Shown piece by piece: positions 20,450 to 29,387 of a stretch of DNA of 29,387 nt (the first letter of the stretch is position 1; every line of letters starts with the position of its first letter). A program made the position numbers and the translations under genes. The notes below the pieces were generated by a model. That model searched no databases, was not told the origin of the DNA, and saw only the letters and a list, made by a program, of their open reading frames with translations. Origin of the DNA: Priapulus caudatus (taxonomy: Eukaryota; Priapulida; Priapulimorpha; Priapulimorphida; Priapulidae); NCBI RefSeq assembly GCF_000485595.1, contig NW_014578638.1, forward strand, positions 34,510-63,896, written 5' to 3'.

Positions 20450-20685
20450 CTATGTCCTTGTCTTGTTCTATAAACACTATATTCTTGTTGTTTGTGCACA
20501 GCGGCGTGCGTGCGGTGTATTTGTGAGTTGCATTTGGGAGCATTTGAACGGCATTTACAGAAAAGTATCAGTAAAATATGCGAAAGAGAGTTAAGAAGAG
20601 AAACATTAAAACTTTGGTAGTAAATACATTTCGTGTATATTTGCTATCATATTTTATTATCGAAACGTTCCAAGTCCCTGTGGTA
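20138..20685. mobile_element. Second foldback element with GTT-repeat loop
   Basis: The left arm (about 20140-20320) and right arm (about 20483-20684) are imperfect reverse complements. Shared landmarks include GCACAAACAACAAG, CTGTAAATGCCGTT, CGAAATGTATTT and AACG(C/T)TTC(A/G)ATAATAAAAT. The right arm is about 20 bases longer, with an extra CTCTTTCGCATATTTTACTG-like stretch. The tips are CACGGACACTTG and the complement of CAAGTCCCTGTG. GTA stands on each outer side, perhaps a 3-bp duplication. No transposase is present. Another arm of the family lies at 23420-23597. Confidence 0.75.
20356..20450. repeat. (GTC)n-(GTT)n array in foldback loop
   Basis: ATT/GTT/GTC triplets, with about 17 pure GTT units from 20398. 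GTCTATGTCCT lies just before and just after the array in direct orientation. The resulting poly-Val and poly-Asn frames are artefacts. Confidence 0.95.
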
Positions 20686-21194
20686 CTACTGCCGTAGCTA
20701 CTGTGATCTGCACACCGACAGACGATGCTACGATGCGCGCACGTCTTAAAAACCGCAATCTAATTACTCAATTAACTTAATTATTACGCCTGTAATTAGT
20801 CGCCGCGAGGAGGTATGGGATTATTCTTGATTATTATATAGTTCAAATTGAGTGAGTGGAGTCGGGAGAGTAGCTAACCCATTTTGCCTGGGGGCAATGT
20901 CACGTGCGTGGTGTGTTCTGGGAAGGTAACTGCTACTGATTATATAATGTATCTACATTTCTCTGGGGGTGGGGGCAATTTCTCCCCTTGTCCCCTCCTC
21001 CGCTAGCCATATGGGCCTGGCGCATTTACGTTTATCGTTCATGCATGCGTAGCGGTTATAGATAGCCTAAGCTACACGCTAAAGGCTGTGTGTAACGTGG
21101 CCGCTCAGAAGACACGGATGAGATTTCATTAATTACAGACGCGCATCCGACGTGCACAATAAATATGCTGTTGAACACTCGTCAAACATCATCT
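20686..21194. other. Non-repetitive stretch, no gene seen
   Basis: CTGGGGGCAATG (20889) and GGTGGGGGCAATTTC (20967) share a GGGGGCAAT core, also seen as GGGGGCAAA near 17594. No coding evidence. Confidence 0.45.
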
Positions 21195-21425
21195 GGTCAT
21201 CTACGACAATATTGTTATCATCGTCATTATCAACATGACCGGCATCGTTACCGTCATTATCATCGTTGTCGTCCCAATCATTACCATCGCCATTCATAAT
21301 CGTCGCTGTCATCATAACCATAGTCACTATCACCATCGTCATCATCATAATAATAATAATCATCATCGTCACTATCACCATCGTCATCATCATTATCATC
21401 GGCGTCGTCGTCGTCGTCGTCATCA
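21195..21425. repeat. Degenerate (ATC/GTC/ATT)n triplet array
   Basis: Period-3 sequence with a 25-base direct repeat beginning GTCACTATCACCATCGTC at 21323 and 21368 (step 45), flanking a pure AAT run. The open Ile-Val and Asp-Asn frames reflect the triplet period only. Confidence 0.95.
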
Positions 21426-22062
21426 CCCTCCAGTCCCCGACCTGCATTTCATATGTAGAGACTGTGTCGTAGCCACAGTATCACCAAGAAAGCATTATAC
21501 TTCGCATGTAGACCTCTCACCGGTGTTCCCTTATTTTTCCCGCCTCCGTAAATATCATGTGTACCTGCGTGTTAGTTTACCTATAGCGTAATGCTGTAAG
21601 CACATTGTTGCCGGTAAACACCCGTGATTGTACGAGCGTGCGTTTTCACTATTGTAAACAGGTAGTTTACATAAGTTTTAAGAATTCAAACTCCTATTTA
21701 AAATTACATTGCCAGCAGATTATTCTTGTAATAACTAGCTTGGGCAACAACAACAGGTTAAATGGAGCTGTGTGAAACACGAGTCTTCCACGACCGGGGT
21801 CTTTGTGCATGAAACGCAACAGCTAATGTTGTTATTGTTTATGCATGTGCTAGCAAGAATAAAGCGTACACGATTCGCCGCTGAGCGGAGCCTACGGTTC
21901 ACACTCTCCCCCTCTCTCTCTACTTTCTCCCGTTTCAATGACGAAGTCATTACACGCGCCGTTTCGTGACCCATTTCGCCGCCTCAACTCTACACACAGG
22001 TGCGCGAGCGGCGGCCAGGTGTATCTATACCTGTAACGGCGACGGCGGGGGGAGCTAAGCGT

Positions 22063-22066
<4 letters not shown>
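21426..22066. other. Non-repetitive stretch, no gene seen
   Basis: Two overlapping frames of 65-79 codons on opposite strands at 21735-21974 show no recognisable domain. A small CT patch lies at 21904-21925 and a CGGCGACGGCGGGGGG patch at 22037-22052. Confidence 0.45.
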
Positions 22067-22134
<68 letters not shown>

Positions 22135-22255
22135 ACACACACACGACACAACACAGCACACACAGCACCACACACACATACACACACACACACACACTAC
22201 AAACACACACCACACACACACACACATCACAACACAACGACACACACACAACACC
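22067..22255. repeat. (CA)n, long pure run plus interrupted tail
   Basis: About 32 pure CA units (22067-22131), then CACCACAC, ACAACAC and ACGACAC interruptions. Confidence 0.95.
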
Positions 22256-22308
22256 AAACACAGACTAACGATTTTAAACGGCGTCAAGCAGCGGTTAACA
22301 AGCTACGT

Positions 22309-23010
22309 CATCGCGCGGCGTGATGATCGACGTCATTCAACAGATAGCTCGCAAATGGACTTTACTCTCGGAAAAACTTGCTGTCCCTTTTTTTAAACTG
22401 AATTTTCACGGCAAGTGAACGCATGAATCTAGCATCACCCAGATAGCGTGTACTTTTCAATCGTTCACATATAAGAAGAATAGTTATATCGCGTGCACTA
22501 TTTAACCCGTTTTTATTTTATCTTTATTTAATATATCCATTATTATTCAATAACCTATATCTATTCTATATATTATTATCAAGTATATAGTATTACATCG
22601 ACTTATAGCCATATTAATGATATATATATACTATTATATATAATTTTTTCTAATCCAGTACTCATCGGGCCGAAGCGTGATTGATGCACGTCATTATACG
22701 ATAGCTCGCAAGAGGATTTACTATCGGGAAAACTTGCTGCCTCCTTTTTTAACTGAAGTTTTCCGCAGTCTGAAAACGAGGTGAAGATCGTGCATCACAG
22801 AAGGATATGTTACTGTCCAAATCGTTACATATTACAGAAATAATGTATAATTCGAAAGTGATTATTAAACCAGCGTTTTGTATATCTAGTATTAGATGTA
22901 GTATTATTCTATTAAACTATATTATTATATATATATATACATATATACAATATATACGTATATATATATATAATATATATAATACTATCTATATTAAATT
23001 TTCGAATCCA
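22309..23010. repeat. Two-copy direct repeat, period about 355 bp
   Basis: Copy A starts at 22309 and copy B at 22663. They share CATCG near the start, GATAGCTCGCAA, AAAACTTGCTG, CCTTTTTTTAA-like tracts, CTGAA(G)TTTTC and AATCGTT, in the same order and spacing. Each continues into TA-rich DNA and ends near TTTTC(T/G)AATCCA. Identity by eye is perhaps 65-75 percent, so this is an old tandem duplication or two copies of one repeat. Confidence 0.65.
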
Positions 23011-23419
23011 CGAATCTATTACATTATAGCAAGACGATAGTACGGGCAGGTTGTGCGCCGCGATTGGGTTTGCCGAGGAGTTGGGGTGCGAGGGGATGGA
23101 AGTGGATTAGCGGCCTGGATAGTACAACACGTAACCGAGAACCACGGCGCTCGCTGCACGCGATGATACGGGACGCACATGATTATAGTTCATGCTTAAT
23201 GCGTTCTCGATGTAATACTGTCCATCTAAATCATCGCTACATGCTAGCAAACCGACTAGGCACCGGGTATACAACTTCCTTATTGATCGGTGTCGGCAAT
23301 AGGGAAGGCTAGCGGGTGCATGGTTATCGAGCATAGTAGGGGGTAGAGAACGTAGAGTGGCTCACGTGAAGTGAGATTTATACATATAGTATAATATATG
23401 ATATATGTCTGAGTCTCTT
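23011..23419. other. Non-repetitive stretch, no gene seen
   Basis: Opposing frames of 75-82 codons lie at 23064-23334, neither recognised. The right part (23375-23410) is TATA-rich. Confidence 0.45.
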
Positions 23420-23597
23420 ATTCATGTTGTTTGTGCACGCAACACAGGGCGGGCGTGCGGTGTACTTGTGTGTTGCATATGTGCATTTGACCGGCATTTA
23501 CAGGCGCGAAATAGAGTAGAGAAACATTAAGACTTTGGTACATTTCGTGTTTATTTACCATTAATTTTTTTTATTGAGACGTTCCAAGTGCCTGTGG
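23420..23597. mobile_element. Solo arm of the second foldback family
   Basis: Matches the right arm of the 20138-20685 element in the same orientation. Shared landmarks are TGTTGTTTGTGCAC, GTGCGGTGTA(C/T)TTGTG, CGGCATTTACAG, GAGAAACATTAA(A/G)ACTTTGGTA and ACGTTCCAAGT(C/G)CCTGTGG. About 30 bases in the middle of the longer copy are missing. There is no left arm or GTT loop. Confidence 0.75.
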
Positions 23598-24036
23598 GAG
23601 GGAGAGCCACCTACGAGCAGGACAACGCCCGAGAAGGTATACCTTATACTAAGGGAGCTATATAGCCAACACACGACAGGGAGACACACTGCGCGCCAAC
23701 CCACGAACTCGCGCCGAGCCGCGGAGCACACGACTGGGAGAGACAGAGACGGCTACAATATTAACCCGTAGAATAGCTAAGAGAAGTTAAACGTGTAATC
23801 ACCTATAACGAGGTAACGTAAACGAGGCACGAGCAATATATATATTATATATATTATCTATACGCTATATTCGAGATACGTGCAGTGAGCGTTATTCATG
23901 TTATTTGTATATGATGAATAAAACCATCCGTTGTATAAAGACTATCTAAGGACTTGCGTTCATTTCACTCTGGGTTTTCCTGCTACTGCATCACCGTCCT
24001 ACCTTCGAGGTAGGAGCGAAAAATGATCCCGGCACA
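23593..24036 (+). mobile_element. LTR-like module (possible solo LTR)
   Basis: The proposed ends are TGTGGGAG and CCGGCACA, that is TG...CA with four complementary bases. Inside, in order, are an AT-rich TATA-like zone (23837-23872), CAGTGAG at 23883 as a possible start, AATAAA at 23917-23922, and a hairpin near the end. That U3-R-U5 order fits an LTR. Against it: no matching 4-6-bp target duplication was found, the first bases overlap the end of the foldback arm, and no gag or pol sequence follows. Confidence 0.4.
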
Positions 24037-24108
24037 ATTAAATTACACGTGCTAACCACAGCACGTGTGAAAGTCCAGTGTGGCCACCCCTAGGGCCACT
24101 ACACTATC
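23998..24108. other. Three consecutive hairpins
   Basis: First, CCTACCT TCG AGGTAGG (23998-24014), a 7-bp stem. Second, ACACGTGCT AACCAC AGCACGTGT (24045-24068), a 9-bp stem. Third, AGTGT-GGCC against GGCCACTACACT (24077-24108), with a 3-base bulge. Spacing is 30 and 8 bases. Confidence 0.7.
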
Positions 24109-24995
24109 GTGCCAACATAATATTGTTACAGGATTTTCTTGTAATAAATCTATCTTTCGTGGCACTGTCTTCTCTTGTGTCTTGTGTTTATTTAGTGTTA
24201 ACATTTCTTACGCACTTTAATGTAAGACGTATCACACGCTTACACTATCATTCGTTCGTAACGCCGGTACTTCGTACTCAAATAAAAAATGACGCATGAG
24301 TCATTTTACTCACGTGTGCGGCGGATTCTCACACTGTAACACGAGACGCGAGAGTCGTGGCAAGTGTGGCAAACATTTAAAACGAGAACAAATGCCATAC
24401 GCCATTTGTAAATGTTTTGTTTTGTTTTATGATCGGTAGATAATTAATGATTTTGACGTGTTTTTCAAGAAAAAGCACATTTTATTCATTATTATAAAAT
24501 ATAATATCACTATAATTGTAGTTCGTAGTGTAAATGTGTTATTTTCATCTTAATATTGAAGTTACGAGAGGATCTGGGCTCTCGCAATGTTAAGAGAATA
24601 TTTTCGATGATTTTTTATTCTCGTAACTTTGCGATGTTTCTGTCAACGGTTTACGAGTGGAAGTTAATGTTAAGACTAATATGTTAAGACTAATTTTGTT
24701 TCTGACAACGGGCCCCAGAGCTCCCGGCTCCGATTGAAAGCGCAGCTAGCAGCTTCACAACTTACGTGTGTACGAGATATCGACGTAAACACCTATATAT
24801 GTTGCGTGATGACGACGTATCTAGGCCACCGAGGCACAGCATAAATGTCGTCTGCGAGTGTTGTCGGCTCAGACGTCACGTGGTCTCGTTGGTAAAGATA
24901 GGGATTATAGCATGACGCGTAGAGGATAGTTGCGTGCGTGTTAGCTTTCACAATCATCACGATTTTCCTTTACCGTTAGATAGTGACTATACGTA
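24109..24995. other. Gene-free stretch with further hairpins
   Basis: AATAAA at 24143-24148. AAAATGAC/GTCATTTT (24286-24307). CAAACATTTA and CAAATG pair with CATTTG and TAAATGTTTTG (24370-24419). AAGTTACGAGA pairs with TCTCGTAACTT (24559-24629). ATGTTAAGACTA is repeated at 24667 and 24681. No coding sequence recognised. Confidence 0.55.
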
Positions 24996-25387
24996 TGTTG
25001 TACTTCCAAAAGGGTGATAACTTCTGGTTGTGGTATAGTCGACAGCGTAGTATGTAGCAGCGTCGTTTCGTTAGCAAACAGTAGAAATGATGCTTCGTAG
25101 AACCGTAGCAGAGTAGCAGCGTAGAGTCTCGTCAGATAGAGCCGTAGTCGTAGATTAGTTATTGAACTCTGTCTTTATTAGTACTCCATCGAACACACAA
25201 ATATATACATACTACGGCAACCAAGATACCCATGCCTAGGTCCCGCGTCTCGACTTTTGTCCTCTACATCTTATATAGTAACTGTCCATGTAATAACTAA
25301 TAATGCTAATATCCAATTATATGTTTTCCTCTGTATGTCCGTGTCTATTTAGAAGCTCGGACGCCCGGACGTCACCCCAATCCAACA
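24996..25387 (-). mobile_element. LTR-like module, minus strand
   Basis: On the minus strand it reads TGTTGGAT...GTACAACA, with five complementary terminal bases. In order it holds TATATAAG (25277-25270), AATAAA (25179-25174), and a CTACG/CTGC-rich segment with repeated GTAGCAGCGTAG text on the plus strand, where R and U5 would lie. No matching flanking duplication was found (ACGTA left, AGTTT right), and no retroviral-type coding region adjoins it. Confidence 0.35.
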
Positions 25388-25431
25388 AGTTTCGTCAATT
25401 ACCCGCTGGTTTTAGGTGGTTAGGGTGCGCG

Positions 25432-25566
25432 GTGGGGTACGAAGTCTTATGTTATTACGAAATATCGAGGAGATTAAATAGCCGCACGCCTCGTCGGGCT
25501 AGAAGCGCCCCTGGTTAATTAGCACGCAGCCCTACAATACAACGCGTACAAGCGCTCACTCTATTA
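25432..25566. repeat. 135-bp repeat module, copy 1
   Basis: Runs from GTGGGGTACGAAGTC to CTCACTCTATTA. It differs from the other two copies at about four bases and has different flanks on both sides, which sets the module limits to the base. No target duplication is visible. A CACCCCAATCC motif 60 bases upstream echoes the C-rich unit of the later duplication. Confidence 0.85.
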
Positions 25567-26223
25567 GTGACAGGTCAAAGGTCAATGGGGCACAGAGCAG
25601 ATTTTAGAGATTTTCTGAGGACATGGTCTGACGGAGCGATTGTAAAAACTTTTTTTGTTTTAGCGGTGACCTAGCATTTTTATGGCTTTATTGAAAGGAC
25701 CATGAAATGTACTTTCTGCTGACATGCGAAGAGTAAGTGTCGGATAACCTTTTGACCCTTAGAGAAGGGTTAAACATGGATTTGTTTACTGTTAGAAAGA
25801 ATTTGACTGCCGGGTTTGCTAGTAGAATCTATACATGCCTGATGCATGAGGCTACAATGTCACAGTAAAATTTCAAAAGCTAAAATTGGTTGATAAGTTT
25901 ATGCTCCTTAAATCGTATTATTTCTATGGCATTCTGTACTGTCAGTGTGTTACATGTAACGTAGGCCACTTTGCCAGTGGCACTGCAGGTGCATGTGGTG
26001 TGCCGGAGAGCGCGTTGTGATTTACCAGGAGCGAGGAGTATGGCACTCCAAAACACGAGAAATTTCAACATTTGCTTGCCTAAATTTTACCGATGATATA
26101 TTACGTGCAACTCGATAAAACATTACATCTAAAATAGCGTTGGACATCCACCTCACACTCAAACTTTACTTTGTTTCCATCCTCTTCTTTTTATGAGATA
26201 TAGCTTTGAACGTCACACATGGT
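25567..26223. other. Non-repetitive stretch, no supported gene
   Basis: AT-leaning, microsatellite-free DNA. A minus-strand frame of 63 codons (25880-26071) has no recognised domain. AGGTCAAAGGTCA at 25571-25583 resembles two AGGTCA half-sites spaced by one base, as bound by nuclear receptors. Confidence 0.4.
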
Positions 26224-26698
26224 TCATACGTTGTACGTAGGCTGGTGGCGCAGGTTGCGCTGAGCGTGCAAACAGTGGCTGGGCCTGTGAGGAATGGTCT
26301 TGTTTCTGTTGACAAGAATGCCACCTGTTGGCGGCAGGAGTAAGATAATATAGCATATTATATATATAGGATAATATAGTATATGTGTGTATATATATAG
26401 TGTGTATATATGTGTGTATATATACGTGTATATATATAGGATAATATATATAGTGTGTATGATAATAATATATAAGATATAATATAGGATCCTATATTAT
26501 CTTACTCTCGTCGCAACTTTCATAACGATCCCAACAAACATTCCTTTGAGAAGGTTCCTGATACATCCCTGTGCCTTCCCACTGTTTCGGCGTGTATGTG
26601 AACACATTTGGGACTAACAAGGGTTTACTAGAATCCCACCACTCCACCACAGAGTCACCGCCAGTAGACGTTAGATGAGCGCTGTTGCTCCGCGGCAC
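26224..26698 (-). CDS. Weak candidate two-exon coding fragment, unrecognised
   Basis: The minus-strand frame 26698-26506 is repeat-free and has a tryptophan-containing stretch (EWWDSS, PKQWEG, VCWDRYESC). It reaches a donor-like AGA|GTAAGATAA at 26506/26505. A possible acceptor, CCAACAG|GTGG, at 26325/26324 would remove 181 bases and continue in frame for about 34 codons to TGA at 26226-26224. The first frame begins at GTG, so an upstream exon would be needed, but upstream lies the G-poor unit of the duplication. The product matches no family I know. Both exons could be chance frames. Confidence 0.15.
26338..26507. mobile_element. AT-rich inverted-repeat element, 170 bp
   Basis: GAGTAAGATAATATAG (26338-26353) and its exact complement (26492-26507) bound an interior of TATA, TGTGTATA and GGATAATATA repeats. 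The 16-bp ends are identical. No target duplication is visible. The ends contain GTAAGATAA, a good splice donor when read inward from either end. Confidence 0.5.
26479..26500. other. Perfect 22-bp palindrome
   Basis: ATAATATAGGA followed by its exact complement, with no spacer, centred on a GGATCC. It overlaps the right inverted repeat of the 170-bp element. Confidence 0.8.
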
Positions 26699-26702
26699 TT
26701 GT

Positions 26703-27043
26703 TATTCCACCCACCCCAATGCTGTCTTCTTCCACCCCAATCTCCTAATTCTCTTCCGCCTTCACCCCAATCCCTCCCGCAATAGTCCCAAACCCCATTC
26801 CGCCCCATCCATGCTCTCCCACTTCACCCTCCCACCCAGGCCTATATGCTCTTCCCACTCCGTCCCAACTGAATGATCTACCTAATCCGCCCAACGCCAT
26901 TAATATCCAGCCTCCACTCCACCCCAATAATCTTCCACGTCCACCCCCAATTTTCAAGCTCGCCCCCCCCCTGCCACATCCCGCCATGCCCTTTCCCCAT
27001 ACCCACCCCTACTCTCCCTCCTCACACCTCTGCTCCAATTCAG
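26703..27043. repeat. C-rich unit, duplication copy 1
   Basis: The plus strand is very poor in G, with recurrent CACCCCAAT (at least six). It aligns almost base for base with 28444-28783 at a rough 90 percent or more by eye. Proline-rich frames on the plus strand follow from CC-rich text. Confidence 0.85.
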
Positions 27044-27241
27044 GCACGCACGAACGCTGCAGGCAACAGCGGAAAGAAGTCAGGCGCAAGTGTCTTGTAG
27101 CCGCGAGTAATCATCAACGTTGTAGCAGCTTCGTCGGCAAAATGTCACGGCGACAATAGTCCGCGTGAAAAGCCTAGCCGCGCCGCGTGAATAGCGCACG
27201 GTGGGCCATGAGGGTAATGCGAGGATTGCCTACGCTCTAGA
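27044..27241. repeat. Mixed module of the duplication, copy 1
   Basis: From GGCACGCACGAACGCTGC to CTACGCTCTAGAGAG. Matches 28784-28975. This copy carries about 22 extra bases around AAAAGCCTAGCCGCGCC, and lacks about 12 bases (TATAAGCGCTTG region) present in the other. Confidence 0.85.
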
Positions 27242-27283
27242 GAGAGAGAAAAACACGGAGAGAGAGGCTTGTGCGTGTGTGTA

Positions 27284-27325
<42 letters not shown>

Positions 27326-27377
27326 TGTAGTGTGTGCGTGCGTGCGTGCTGTGCGTGAGTGAGTGGTGTGTGTGTGT

Positions 27378-27411
<34 letters not shown>

Positions 27412-27425
27412 TGTGTGTGTGTGTG

Positions 27426-27491
<66 letters not shown>

Positions 27492-27568
27492 CGTGCGTGT
27501 GTTGAGCGTATCTGCGAGGAGTGTCTGTGTCTGAAAGAGAAAGCGTAACACAGGCACACAGACACACA

Positions 27569-27606
<38 letters not shown>
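27242..27606. repeat. GT/GCGT array followed by CA array
   Basis: GT-rich from about 27270 to 27500, then CA-rich from 27550 to 27606: two complementary microsatellites head to head. The equivalent position in copy 2 has only GA then CA (about 70 bases), so copy 1 grew or copy 2 collapsed by about 300 bases. Confidence 0.9.
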
Positions 27607-27609
<3 letters not shown>

Positions 27610-27741
27610 GGGTACGAAGTCTTATGTTATTACGAAATATCGAGGAGATTAATTAGCCGCACGCATCGTCGGGCTAGAAGCGCCCCTGGTTAATTGGCAC
27701 GCAGCCCTACAACACAACGCGTACAAGCGCTCACTCTATTA
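27607..27741. repeat. 135-bp repeat module, copy 2
   Basis: Identical by eye to the copy at 29037-29171 over all 135 bases. Preceded by a CA run, as is copy 3. Confidence 0.9.
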
Positions 27742-28003
<262 letters not shown>

Positions 28004-28019
28004 AATGTATATCAGGACG

Positions 28020-28062
28020 GAGTTAATAATGACAACTATTGATAATTTGTCATTATTAACTC
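28020..28062. other. 16-bp perfect hairpin between TA tracts
   Basis: GAGTTAATAATGACAA, an 11-nt loop, then TTGTCATTATTAACTC. It is followed at 28074-28097 by a segment matching the right arm of the 5898-5962 hairpin. TA arrays flank both sides. Confidence 0.8.
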
Positions 28063-28092
28063 GTGATGTATATATCTCTATTATGTACGTCT

Positions 28093-28095
<3 letters not shown>

Positions 28096-28143
<48 letters not shown>

Positions 28144-28319
28144 GGAGGGGGGAGATAGATAGACAGAAAAACAAGAGAAAGAGAGAGAGAGAGAAAAATC
28201 GTGAGAGACCTAACCAGATATAGAGGGTAGGAGGGAGTTGGGAAGCGCGTGAAAGAGATGAGAGGAAAGGGATATTAAATTATTACGTTTGTTTGCTGTT
28301 TAATTTACCAATGTTACCA
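28096..28319. repeat. (TA)n then GT/GA tract and short spacer
   Basis: About 20 TA units to 28134, GTGTGTG, then purine-rich GGGAGGGGGGAGA and GA units (28141-28200). The spacer 28200-28319 holds no gene. Confidence 0.85.
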
Positions 28320-28783
28320 ACCCAACCCCACCTCATACTCTCCCTCCAATATCTTACCCTTGCTCTTCCCCCATACCCCAATCCCCTACACCACCCCATG
28401 CTCCTCTCCTCCACGCCACCACAACCAATGCTGACCCTTTTTCATTCCACCCACCCCAATGCTGTCTTCTTCCACCCAAATCTACCTAATTCTCTTCCGC
28501 CTTCACCCCAATCCATCCAGCAATGGTTCCAAACCCCCACCCGCCCCATCCATGCTCTCCCACTTCACCCTTCCTAACCCAGATCTATACTCTTCCCGCT
28601 CCATCACAACTAAATGATCTACCTAATCCGCCCAACCCCATTAAATTCCAGCCTCCACTCCACCCCAATAATCTTCCACGTCCACCCCCAATTTTCAAGC
28701 TCTCCCCCCCCTACCACATCCCGCCATGCCCTTTCCTCATACCCACCCCTACTCTCCCTTCTCACACCTCTGCTCCAATTCAG
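28320..28783. repeat. C-rich unit, duplication copy 2 (extended)
   Basis: From about 28444 it matches 26703-27043. The preceding 120 bases have the same G-poor character (CCACCCCATGC, CCCCATACCCCAATCCCC) but no counterpart in copy 1, suggesting the unit was longer or itself repetitive. Confidence 0.8.
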
Positions 28784-28966
28784 GCACGCACAAACGCTGC
28801 AGGCAACAGCGGAAAGAAGTCAGGCGCAAGTGTCTTATAAGCGCTTGTAGACGCGAGTAATCATCAACGTTGTGGCAGCTTCGTCGGCAAAATGTCACGG
28901 CGACAATAGACTGCGTGAATAGCGCACGGTGGGCCATGAGGGTAATGCGAGGATTGCCTACGCTCT
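28784..28966. repeat. Mixed module of the duplication, copy 2
   Basis: Matches 27044-27241 with the two indels described there. It includes the identical string GTGGGCCATGAGGGTAATGC. Confidence 0.85.
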
Positions 28967-28992
28967 AGAGAGAGAGAGAGAGAGAGAGAGAN

Positions 28993-29036
<44 letters not shown>
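28967..29036. repeat. (GA)n-N-(CA)n
   Basis: A GA run to 28991, one ambiguous base at 28992, then a CA run to about 29034. The N sits exactly at the switch of repeat type, where polymerase slippage or read joining is most error-prone. Confidence 0.95.
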
Positions 29037-29039
<3 letters not shown>

Positions 29040-29171
29040 GGGTACGAAGTCTTATGTTATTACGAAATATCGAGGAGATTAATTAGCCGCACGCATCGTC
29101 GGGCTAGAAGCGCCCCTGGTTAATTGGCACGCAGCCCTACAACACAACGCGTACAAGCGCTCACTCTATTA
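29037..29171. repeat. 135-bp repeat module, copy 3
   Basis: Same start and end as the other two copies and identical by eye to copy 2. Confidence 0.9.
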
Positions 29172-29324
29172 TTAACGGCGTTATATGGTCGTATAAAGGG
29201 CGTGATCTGTGCGTGATAGCAACTCACGGAAATATATCAAACTGTGCGTGATTGAATATCTTTCTCTCTGTTTGTCGCTCTCGATCCCTCTCCCACCTCT
29301 CTCTCCTCTTGCTCTCTCATCTAC

Positions 29325-29387
<63 letters not shown>
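29172..29387. repeat. Duplication tail, copy 2, cut by window end
   Basis: Matches 27742-27960. Differences are mostly single-base gaps in short runs (ACGCG/ACGGCG, AAGGC/AAGGGC, GCGTTG/GCGTG, GGAAT/GGAAAT). Ends in (CT)n then TA. Confidence 0.85.

Noticed and set aside
25571-25583. Nuclear-receptor DR1 site AGGTCAAAGGTCA
   Set aside because: The sequence match is good, but a single site in gene-free DNA is expected by chance often enough. Mentioned only in the stretch description.
29037-29171. Pol III A-box-like TGGTTAATTGG in the 135-bp module
   Set aside because: No B box follows within a usable distance, so a Pol III promoter is not supported.

Overview
No protein-coding gene can be supported in this window. 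It looks like repeat-dense intergenic DNA from a eukaryote, most likely an animal and probably an invertebrate. The reasons are long AC, AG, AT, ATCC, AAT and GTT microsatellites, a eukaryotic tRNA-Gly(CCC)-like relic with Pol III A and B boxes, several short inverted-repeat elements, LTR-like modules with AATAAA signals, and CpG that does not look depleted. The lineage cannot be fixed from sequence alone. Nearly all long reading frames are artefacts of period-2 or period-4 repeats, which rarely create stops. The single N at 28992 lies exactly where a GA run meets a CA run.

Layout. 1-4.1 kb: CT, GA and GT tracts, a 20-bp minisatellite (1331-1446) and a fold-back (2650-2732). 4.65-5.57 kb: the most remarkable object, a 906-bp foldback element flanked by a near-perfect 8-bp direct repeat. 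Each arm is an array of a short motif resembling the element's own tip, spaced alternately 15 and 17 bp, so every second copy recurs at 32 bp. 5.9-12.1 kb: a 27-bp-arm hairpin, GT/CA/GA tracts, promoter-like segments around 7.1-8.15 kb with a 39-codon ORF, and a 38-bp minisatellite. 12.8-15.4 kb: a 450-bp purine tract followed by about 1.5 kb of ATCT then ATCC repeat. 16.66 kb: the tRNA-Gly relic. 17.9 kb: a hairpin with arms near 67 bp.

19.9-25.4 kb is a nest of decayed mobile DNA: a 53-bp palindrome between 7-bp direct repeats, a second foldback whose loop is a GTT microsatellite, a solo arm of the same family 3 kb away, a two-copy repeat of about 355 bp, two LTR-like modules in opposite orientation, and a run of hairpins. 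25.4-29.4 kb holds a 135-bp module in three copies and a duplication of about 1.4-1.75 kb that runs off the window end. Between its copies sit an AT-rich palindrome and a weak two-exon candidate on the minus strand.

The modules do not form an operon or pathway. What links them is mechanism: inverted-repeat elements, microsatellite growth inside or beside them, and local duplication. All similarities are by eye; no alignment or database search was possible.
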